From Gammaproteobacteria bacterium (GTDB lineage: Bacteria; Pseudomonadota; Gammaproteobacteria; Pseudomonadales; M0112): 14,755 nt of DNA. The position numbers were made by a program, and so were the translations under genes. How positions within the stretch are numbered: position 1 is the stretch's first letter; every line of letters starts with the position of its first letter. Location of the stretch: the NCBI GenBank assembly GCA_006227085.1, contig SBFY01000126.1, positions 1-14,755 on the forward strand. Reading direction: 5' to 3'. Under the pieces are notes generated by a model, which searched no databases, was not told the origin of the DNA, and was given only the letters and a program-made list of their open reading frames with translations. Shown piece by piece: positions 1 through 6,296 of this stretch.

Positions 1-29
1 TAGGCATCCAGTAACCACAGGACATCGCC

Positions 30-524
30 ATGAGCCAATTCGATTACGTCAAGACCAAGCGCGAAGACGTGCAGGAAATCCCCGCCAAATGGGTTGGCCT
101 GGTGCGCTTTATCATGAAGTACTACACCCGCTTCAATGTCTGGGTGTACAAGAAAAGCAACGGCAAGCTGATGAAAAACTTTCCCGGCGGCTACCCGATC
201 TGCATCGTCGGCATGAAGGGCCGGAAAAGTGGCCAGCGCCGCGAAGTCGCACTGATTCACCTGCCATGGGGCGAGAAAAAACTGCTGGTCGCGTCACAGG
301 GTGGCATGGAAAAAAACCCCGTCTGGTATCACAACATTGTTGCCCATCCGGATATCGACATCATGGTGAGCGGCATCACCGGGCATTACACGGCACGGCA
401 GGCAAGCCCTGAGGAAAAACGCGAGTTGTGGCCGCACCTGTTGTCCCTGTACCCCGACTTCGATGAATACCAGGCCCGCACTGACCGCGACATCCCGGTC
501 TTTATTTGCGAGCCATCCCGCTGA
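30..524 (+). CDS. Ddn-like nitroreductase / deazaflavin-dependent oxidoreductase family protein
   Basis: A 164-residue protein of the nitroreductase/quinone-reductase family typified by mycobacterial Ddn, small split-barrel enzymes that use reduced deazaflavin F420 (or in some members possibly a flavin) to reduce quinones or nitro compounds. Family signatures are visible: GRKSGQRR at residues 64-71, a lysine/asparagine-rich block ending in NPVWYHNIVAHPDIDI at about 96-111, and the C-terminal YPDFDEYQARTDRDIPV at about 141-157. The length is normal for the family. The ATG at 30 is preceded by AGGA (19-22) at seven-base spacing. The next gene starts 69 bases downstream on the same strand with no visible terminator, so co-transcription is possible. 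The family call is firm. Use of F420 in this organism is inference, because no F420 biosynthesis gene is in the window. Confidence 0.85.
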   Translation: MSQFDYVKTKREDVQEIPAKWVGLVRFIMKYYTRFNVWVYKKSNGKLMKNFPGGYPICIVGMKGRKSGQRREVALIHLPWGEKKLLVASQGGMEKNPVWYHNIVAHPDIDIMVSGITGHYTARQASPEEKRELWPHLLSLYPDFDEYQARTDRDIPVFICEPSR

Positions 525-593
525 CCGCCCGGAAGCTGGCCGCTATCACCTGATTCATGCTTAAATCTGGGCTGCACCCCTGAAGGTTTAGGC

Positions 594-2660
594 ATGAGTC
601 TTTCCGTTGTCATCCCGGTTTACGGCCGCTGGCAGGCTGAACGCGTGATTGCGGCATTGCTGCCATTGGAGCCGCTGGAAATCCTGGTTGCCGACTCCAG
701 CCCGGAGCCCACGCCCCTGCCAGCACACCCATGTGTGCGACTCATTCACCTGAAACAACGCGCCTACCCCGGCGCGGCGCGCAATGCCGGCTGGAAAGCG
801 GCCCAGGGAGACTACCTCCTGTTTGTTGATGCGGATGTGGTGCTCACGGAAAGTGCACGGCAGTTTGTACAGGCGCACATGGCTAGCGGTGCACAAGACA
901 TGGCTTTCGGCTTGTATGCCGCGAGGACTGCTGGTGACACCCTCATTAACCGCATGCTGGTCGCCATCCAGCGCTATCGCTTCTATCACGAATTCCATCG
1001 CAGCCATTGCCGTTACGGGCAAACCTCACATTTGCTGATGCCACGCCAACTGGCGCACCAAATCGGCTACTTCAATCCGCACCTGCGCATCCACGAAGAC
1101 AAGGAATTATGCATCCGCGCACAAAACGCTGGTATTGAAGTCACCATGCATCGCGAATTTGAGGCCGAGCACATCAAGATCCTCGGCTTTGGCAGCCTGC
1201 TGCAGGACCACGCCCATAAAGCCTTTCTCGCCATGCAACAAAGGACTTCGGATCCTGCCATTTTTGGCCGCGTCGAAAACCAGATGAGCCTCGGCTATCG
1301 CATCTCATGGATCACGGCATTCACGCTGCCGCTCTTACTACTGCTTGCCATGGCAACGTCACTGGTCAGCTGGCCGACAGGCATCGCCTTGATGATCGTT
1401 AACCTGCTGTCCCCTTTGTGGCTGTGTCGTGATGTATTCACGGGACTTGGCTGGCCCGAGCGTATCACCGCACTGTGGATGTGGCCCTTCATGGGTGCCG
1501 CGGTTTCCATCGCTGCGGCCAGCGGCATCCTGACTGCGCGTTGCCGCCAGATTGCACAGGCATTACAGCGCAGCAACCAGCTCAGCCGCATGGCATGGCG
1601 TGTCATTCGGCGCAACGGCATGCCGGTTGCGCTGATCCACTTCATCACGTCACGCTGCAACCTGCGCTGCGAGCATTGTTTCTACAAGGAAACGCTGGAC
1701 GCCAAGGACCCCGGTGAACAGAGCCTCGCCCAACTCGAAAAAACCACTGCGGAAGCAGGCCCCTTGCTATGGTATGCACTGGCCGGCGGCGAACCGTTTG
1801 TGCGACAGGACATCGTCGACATCTATCGCATCATCCAGCGTAACTGCTCACCGGTGATGATGACGATCCCGACTAACGGCTGGTATACCGAAAACACTTT
1901 CCTGCGGACGCTGGAGATGCTGCAAGCAGCGCAAGGACGCCCGCTGACCCTGCAGATATCAGTCGATGGCCCACAATCCATCCATGATGCCATCCGTGGC
2001 GAAGGCTCATGGCAACGGCTGGAAAACACCATCCATAAGTTGCAGGAACTGCGCCGGCTCTACCCGAACTTTTCGTTGGGCATCATCACGGTTGTGACCC
2101 GGCAGAACCAGGGTTGCTACCCGGACTTCATTGATGAACTGGTTGAACGATTCCAGCCCAACCAGATCAGCATCAATATTATTCGCCGAACGGATTTCAA
2201 TAGCCCATTACTGCCCGCCAGTTTGCTCGACGCCTATCACGCCGCCATTGAACGGTATGAATCACTGCTGGCGCGCGGCAAGCTCCAGAAACTCTCGTAT
2301 TGGGGCGGCCGCATGGTGCGCGCCAAGGAAGCGGTCCAAAAGCAGTTGATTTACCGTGTGGCACGCCACGACGAGTTCGTCACACCGTGCACTGCTGGCA
2401 CCTTGATTTACACCATCTGGGAAGATGGCCGGGTCAACGCCTGCGAAGTGTTACCGGATAGCATCGGCAACATTATTGGCAACAGCGCCGAAAACAACCT
2501 GCGCAATATCATCCGGAGTGACAAAGCCCAAACCCTGCGCAATCGCATTCGCGACACCCACTGCAAATGCACGTATGAATGCGCCATGACCGTCAATACC
2601 CTGCTGAATCCCGACATGGCCATGCAGGTAGGTCGCCAGCTGCTGAAAAACAAAACCTGA
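594..2660 (+). CDS. GT2 glycosyltransferase fused to a radical SAM / twitch (SPASM-like) enzyme
   Basis: A 688-residue two-enzyme fusion. Residues 1 to about 230 are a GT-A family 2 glycosyltransferase: N-terminal SVVIPVYGR, then PGAARNAG at 59-66, the metal/nucleotide-binding DAD at 79-81 and an HED at 167-169 that may hold the catalytic acid. Hydrophobic segments at about 241-257, 262-278 and 292-312 suggest membrane attachment. From about 340 a radical SAM domain follows, with the cluster motif C355-x3-C359-x2-C362, GGEP at 398-401 and SVDGP at 456-460. The C-terminus has C599-x12-G612-x4-C617 and then C657, C659 and C663, which fits an auxiliary iron-sulfur domain of the twitch/SPASM-like type. 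The protein probably glycosylates one substrate and performs radical chemistry on the same or a linked one; the substrate is unknown. AAGG at 583-586 lies seven bases before the ATG. No frameshift or stop interrupts the junction. Confidence 0.85.
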   Translation: MSLSVVIPVYGRWQAERVIAALLPLEPLEILVADSSPEPTPLPAHPCVRLIHLKQRAYPGAARNAGWKAAQGDYLLFVDADVVLTESARQFVQAHMASGAQDMAFGLYAARTAGDTLINRMLVAIQRYRFYHEFHRSHCRYGQTSHLLMPRQLAHQIGYFNPHLRIHEDKELCIRAQNAGIEVTMHREFEAEHIKILGFGSLLQDHAHKAFLAMQQRTSDPAIFGRVENQMSLGYRISWITAFTLPLLLLLAMATSLVSWPTGIALMIVNLLSPLWLCRDVFTGLGWPERITALWMWPFMGAAVSIAAASGILTARCRQIAQALQRSNQLSRMAWRVIRRNGMPVALIHFITSRCNLRCEHCFYKETLDAKDPGEQSLAQLEKTTAEAGPLLWYALAGGEPFVRQDIVDIYRIIQRNCSPVMMTIPTNGWYTENTFLRTLEMLQAAQGRPLTLQISVDGPQSIHDAIRGEGSWQRLENTIHKLQELRRLYPNFSLGIITVVTRQNQGCYPDFIDELVERFQPNQISINIIRRTDFNSPLLPASLLDAYHAAIERYESLLARGKLQKLSYWGGRMVRAKEAVQKQLIYRVARHDEFVTPCTAGTLIYTIWEDGRVNACEVLPDSIGNIIGNSAENNLRNIIRSDKAQTLRNRIRDTHCKCTYECAMTVNTLLNPDMAMQVGRQLLKNKT

Positions 2661-2671
2661 TTCGCTAAAAT
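2643..2671 (+). promoter_or_regulatory. candidate sigma-70 promoter for the MscS gene
   Basis: CTGAAA (2643-2648, 4 of 6 bases of the -35 consensus) and TAAAAT (2666-2671, 5 of 6 of the -10 consensus) are separated by 17 bases. They overlap the 3' end of the radical SAM fusion gene and would start transcription about 28 bases before the MscS start codon. This is pattern matching only. Confidence 0.35.
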
Positions 2672-2706
2672 CCCTCCTTTCATTCCTGCCGGACAAGGGA
2701 GTTCCC

Positions 2707-3765
2707 ATGGCTGATTTTTTCCAGCAAATCTATTACGGCAACACGGTTCAAGCCTGGCTCATCTCCATGCTCATCGTCCTGTTTTCCAGCACCCTGGCAC
2801 GCGCTGTCTACTGGATATTCTCCAATACCCTCAAGAAAGCAACGGCAAAGACAGCAACCCATCTCGATGACATGCTGATCGATATGGTGCAGAAACCACT
2901 GGTCTGGTCACTGGTCTTGCTGGGCATCTGGTTTGCACTAACCCTGCTGGTACTGCCCGCAGGGCTCGATAAAGCCATCAGTAATGTCGTCCAGTTTTTG
3001 ATCGTGATGCTCGTTGCATTGCTGCTGGCTCGCATCACTGAGGTCGTCATCAACGAATACATCCGCCCCCTGATCGACAACAGTGACAGCGATCTTGATG
3101 ATCACTTGCTGCCCTTGTTGCAAAAAGGCATCAAAGTCGTCATCTGGAGCATGGCCATCATTATCGGCCTCAACAATGCCGGCTACGATGTGGCAGCCCT
3201 GCTGGCCGGCCTCGGCATCGGCGGCATTGCCTTGGCGATGGCGGCCAAAGACACCATCGCCAATGTGTTTGGCGGCTTCACGATTTTCACGGATCGCCCG
3301 TTCAAGTTAGGTGACCGCATCAAGGTGGCCGGCTATGACGGTGCCGTGAAGGAAATCGGCATCCGCAGCACACGCCTGCAAACCCTTGAAGGCCGCATCG
3401 TCACCATCCCCAACTCCAAATTTGCGGAAAGCCCGGTCGAGAACGTCAGCTGGGAACCGACCCGCAAAATCACCCTGGAACTGGGCCTCACTTACGACAC
3501 AGCACCCGAGTCCATGGACAAGGCACTCGCTATCCTGAAAGCCATCGCTGATGAAAACCCCGGCGTGGACGAGAAAGTCATCCTGTTTTTCAGCGGCTTT
3601 GGCGCCTCATCACTGAACATTACGTTTATCTATTACATCACCAAGGACTACGACATCCCGCAGGTACAAAATGAAGTGAACCGCGCCATCCTCAAGCGCT
3701 TCAATGAACAGGGACTGGCATTTGCCTTCCCCACGCAGACGATCCATTTGCAGCAATCATGCTGA
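2707..3765 (+). CDS. MscS-family small-conductance mechanosensitive channel
   Basis: A 352-residue inner-membrane channel of the MscS family, which opens under membrane tension to release solutes during hypo-osmotic shock. Hydrophobic segments lie at about 14-38, 64-84, 92-115 and 142-158. The glycine/alanine-rich pore helix spans about 162-188 (LLAGLGIGGIALAMAAKD), followed by the typical FGGFTIFTDRPFKLGDRI junction into the cytoplasmic beta domain. IPNSKF at 234-239 and the C-terminal alpha/beta domain to about 345 are intact. It is longer than E. coli MscS (286 residues) because of extra N-terminal membrane helices, as in many MscS relatives. AAGGGAG (2695-2701) sits five bases before the ATG. 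A strong hairpin terminator follows eight bases after the stop, so transcription probably ends here. Which MscS subgroup it belongs to is not resolved. Confidence 0.92.
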   Translation: MADFFQQIYYGNTVQAWLISMLIVLFSSTLARAVYWIFSNTLKKATAKTATHLDDMLIDMVQKPLVWSLVLLGIWFALTLLVLPAGLDKAISNVVQFLIVMLVALLLARITEVVINEYIRPLIDNSDSDLDDHLLPLLQKGIKVVIWSMAIIIGLNNAGYDVAALLAGLGIGGIALAMAAKDTIANVFGGFTIFTDRPFKLGDRIKVAGYDGAVKEIGIRSTRLQTLEGRIVTIPNSKFAESPVENVSWEPTRKITLELGLTYDTAPESMDKALAILKAIADENPGVDEKVILFFSGFGASSLNITFIYYITKDYDIPQVQNEVNRAILKRFNEQGLAFAFPTQTIHLQQSC

Positions 3766-3773
3766 CGGCTCAT

Positions 3774-3800
3774 AAAAAACCCGCCAATGGCGGGTTTTTT
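3774..3800 (+). terminator. Rho-independent terminator after the MscS gene
   Basis: A perfect 12-base-pair inverted repeat, AAAAAACCCGCC - AAT - GGCGGGTTTTTT, lies eight bases after the MscS stop codon. It ends in six Ts on the + strand and, being symmetrical, also in six Ts on the - strand, so it could act in both directions. Confidence 0.93.
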
Positions 3801-3850
3801 ATCGGTTGCCGCACTGTGCCGGCATCAATGGACAAGGCCACGGTGACTTC

Positions 3851-3868
3851 CTACAATCTGCTTTGTAG
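3851..3868. promoter_or_regulatory. inverted repeat upstream of oxyR, candidate operator
   Basis: CTACAA (3851-3856) and TTGTAG (3863-3868) form a perfect 6-bp dyad with a 6-bp spacer, about 31 bases before the oxyR start and just upstream of the AT-rich stretch TTTTAAATTTATT. LysR-type regulators commonly bind dyads in their own control regions. The site does not match the E. coli OxyR element (ATAG/CTAT quarter sites) closely, so binding by this OxyR is only a suggestion. Confidence 0.35.
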
Positions 3869-3899
3869 ATCCTTTTAAATTTATTCATCTGGTTTTTAG

Positions 3900-4808
3900 A
3901 TGGCCAACATCACCCTCAAACAGCTCAAGTACCTGTGTGCCGTCGCCCAGCTGCGGCACTTCGGCAATGCCGCCAAGGCCTGCCATATTTCCCAGTCTGC
4001 CCTCAGCACCGCCATCCTGGAGCTGGAAAACCAGCTCGGCGTGACGTTGCTGGAACGGCAGCACAAGCACGTGATGCTGACCCCGATCGGTGAACAGGTC
4101 GTTGAGCGCGCGCAAGCCCTGCTCGCGGATGCGGATGACCTCATCATGCTGGCCAGCACCAACCGCGAGCCCTTCACCGCTGAAATGCACATGGGCGTTA
4201 TCCCGACCATCGCCCCCTATGTGTTGCCACAGTTGCTGGCTGCGCTGCGAAAAAACCATCCCGACTTCAAGTTGTTCATCCGCGAAGACCTGAGCGGCAA
4301 CCTGGTGCAAGCCTTGCAGCAAGGCGAGCTGGATGTCCTGCTGCTGGCATTGCCCTACCCTGCGGACAATACGGCGACACGCCACCTGTTCCATGACCCT
4401 TTCCAGCTGGCTTATCCTCCCCAACACCCGGTCAGCCAGATGGCATCACTGAAACTGCGCGACCTGAAAGGACAAGACCTGTTGTTACTGGAAGACGGGC
4501 ATTGCCTGCGTGACCACGCGCTGGATGCCTGCCGGCTGAAAAACAGCGATGTGAATGTGCCTTATCAGGCCACCAGCCTGAATACCATCGTGCAAATGGT
4601 GGCCAATGGCATCGGCATCACGCTGTTACCGCAAATGGCGATTGATAGCGGCTTGCTCGCCGGTACCGGCATCCAGATACGCCCATTTACGGAAAAGAAA
4701 GTCTGGCGATCGATCGGCTTGATGTGGCGCAGCAAGTGCCCGCGTGAACGCGAGTTCCAGCTACTGGGGGACTTCATCCTGCAGCACGCGCCAGCGCATG
4801 AGGCCTAA
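3900..4808 (+). CDS. oxyR: OxyR, hydrogen-peroxide-sensing LysR-family regulator
   Basis: A 302-residue LysR-type transcription regulator that closely follows OxyR. The N-terminal winged helix-turn-helix covers about 1-60 (LKQLKYLCAVAQLRHFGNAA, then HISQSALSTAI). The sensor domain carries the OxyR signature LLLLEDGHCLRDHALDAC, with cysteines at 202 and 211 in the positions of the E. coli C199/C208 pair that forms the disulfide on peroxide exposure. Also conserved are IPTIAPYVLPQL (101-112) and ATSLNTIVQMVANGIGITLLP (about 224-244). The length is normal. The ATG at 3900 has no clear Shine-Dalgarno sequence, only an AT-rich leader. No catalase, peroxiredoxin or dps gene is nearby in the window. 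The stop codon overlaps the end of the convergent carboxyltransferase gene. The preceding terminator means oxyR has its own promoter. Confidence 0.9.
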   Translation: MANITLKQLKYLCAVAQLRHFGNAAKACHISQSALSTAILELENQLGVTLLERQHKHVMLTPIGEQVVERAQALLADADDLIMLASTNREPFTAEMHMGVIPTIAPYVLPQLLAALRKNHPDFKLFIREDLSGNLVQALQQGELDVLLLALPYPADNTATRHLFHDPFQLAYPPQHPVSQMASLKLRDLKGQDLLLLEDGHCLRDHALDACRLKNSDVNVPYQATSLNTIVQMVANGIGITLLPQMAIDSGLLAGTGIQIRPFTEKKVWRSIGLMWRSKCPREREFQLLGDFILQHAPAHEA

Positions 4809-6271
4809 CGCGATAGCTGCAAAGCCGCGATCACTTCATTGCGCAATTCACGCGGGTCGATCACCCGGTCATAAGCCATGTTATCGGCCGGCACCCAGGC
4901 CGCACCTTGCGCTTGTTGCAGTTGCGCTTTATCGGCCTCACTGCTTTTGGCCGCATCAGCACCACTGATTGCCGGCATACCGCCCAATGACACGCCGGGG
5001 AAAGCCAGCGTCACCGCTTGGTGATCCATCGGGTTCATGCCCATCACCGAACTGCCGAAACCGAATGCCTTGCGCAGGGTCACATGCACCTTGCTGCCGG
5101 TAATCGCGTGTTGTGCGGCATACATTTCCGCAGCGGCTTTCAACACACCCGCGCGTTCGGAATCAGTGCCGGGCATCACGCCGGGATTGTCCGCGAGAAA
5201 CACGACTGGCAAAGCAAAGGCATTGGCGACACGAATGAAATGCGCGGCTTTGCTGGCTGCTTGCGCAGTAATCGCACCCGCCTGCACTTTCGGTTGGTTG
5301 GCGACCAATAATACCGGCACACCACCGATACGAGCCATGGCGGTAATCATTGAAGCACCATACAACGCTTGCAGCTCAAGGAAACTATTGCCATCGACCA
5401 GGCGGCGGATCACATCGCGCATGTCGTAGGGCTGGTTCAGGTTGGCAGGAACGACCTCAAGCATGTCCGCAAGCGTGCGCGTGACGGTATCGCCTTCATC
5501 GCTGGCCGGCAATGGCGCACCGGCATGACGCGGTAACAGCGACAGGAAACATCGCGCCTGTGCGAAGGCCTCTTCTTCCGTCGCCACCAGATTGTGTATC
5601 ACACCGCTTTGTGTGGCATGCATGCGTGCACCGCCCAATTGTTCCGGCGTGGCATCCACACCCAAGGCAGCCTTTACCAACGGCGGCCCTGCGGTAAACA
5701 GCGTGGCGTTTTCCGTCATCACAATGAAATCAGCCAGCATGCCGGTTAAGGCGCCGTGTCCGGCAGAGGCGCCGAGCACCAAAGCCACTACCGGCACCTG
5801 CCCTTTCAAATCCGCGAATACCTGCAAATCATTCGGCGCATACGGGTAACGTTCCAACGCATTGCTGGCACGCTCACCGGCACCATCAAGCATTAATATC
5901 ACCGGCAATTCCTGTTCTTTCGCCAGCATCGCCAGCCGCAAACGTTTGGCCGCATGGGCATGGCCAATGGAACCGCCTTGCACGGTGAAATCCTCGGCCA
6001 TCACGACAACGGATTCGCCATCCACACGCGCCGTGCCCGCGACCAAACCATCCGCCGGCACCGGCGCATGACCGGCCGGATGGTTACCACCGGCCAACAA
6101 GCCGATCTCACGAAATGAACCGCCATCGCACAACGCGGCAATGCGTTCACGCGCATTCAAGCGGCCTTTGCTGGCTTGTTTCTGCACGCGTTCACTGCCG
6201 CCCATGGCTTCAGCAGCAGCACTGCGGCGATCGAGTTCATCCAGTAACATCTTCCAATCATCGATTGCCAT
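4805..6271 (-). CDS. acyl-CoA carboxylase carboxyltransferase (beta-type) subunit
   Basis: A 488-residue member of the biotin-dependent carboxyltransferase family (propionyl-/acetyl-CoA carboxylase beta-type), which moves a carboxyl group between biotin and an acyl-CoA in the cytoplasm. The N-terminal half has KGRLNARERIAALCD (35-49), the GTARVDGESV strand (79-88), DFTVQGGSIGHAHAAKR (94-110) and the oxyanion-hole glycines in LGASAGHGALTG (166-177). The C-terminal half repeats the crotonase-like fold with RRLVDGNSFLEL (289-300), VANQPKVQAGAI (323-334), FLADNPGVMPGTDSE (358-372) and FGFGSSVMGMNPMDH (403-417). It is a little shorter than typical PccB (about 510-530). AAAGG lies about a dozen bases before the ATG. 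It follows the P-type ATPase gene by 25 bases and is probably in that operon. No biotin carboxylase or biotin carrier gene accompanies it here, so the acyl-CoA substrate and the direction (carboxylase or decarboxylase) are open. Confidence 0.85.
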   Translation of the reverse strand: MAIDDWKMLLDELDRRSAAAEAMGGSERVQKQASKGRLNARERIAALCDGGSFREIGLLAGGNHPAGHAPVPADGLVAGTARVDGESVVVMAEDFTVQGGSIGHAHAAKRLRLAMLAKEQELPVILMLDGAGERASNALERYPYAPNDLQVFADLKGQVPVVALVLGASAGHGALTGMLADFIVMTENATLFTAGPPLVKAALGVDATPEQLGGARMHATQSGVIHNLVATEEEAFAQARCFLSLLPRHAGAPLPASDEGDTVTRTLADMLEVVPANLNQPYDMRDVIRRLVDGNSFLELQALYGASMITAMARIGGVPVLLVANQPKVQAGAITAQAASKAAHFIRVANAFALPVVFLADNPGVMPGTDSERAGVLKAAAEMYAAQHAITGSKVHVTLRKAFGFGSSVMGMNPMDHQAVTLAFPGVSLGGMPAISGADAAKSSEADKAQLQQAQGAAWVPADNMAYDRVIDPRELRNEVIAALQLSR

Positions 6272-6296
6272 AATGAGTTTTACCTTTCATTGCCAT

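Noticed and set aside
594..2660. A mycofactocin-like cluster, suggested by a glycosyltransferase and a radical SAM enzyme near a redox enzyme
   Set aside because: The two activities are fused here, and no small precursor peptide or MftB/MftD/MftE-like gene is visible nearby.
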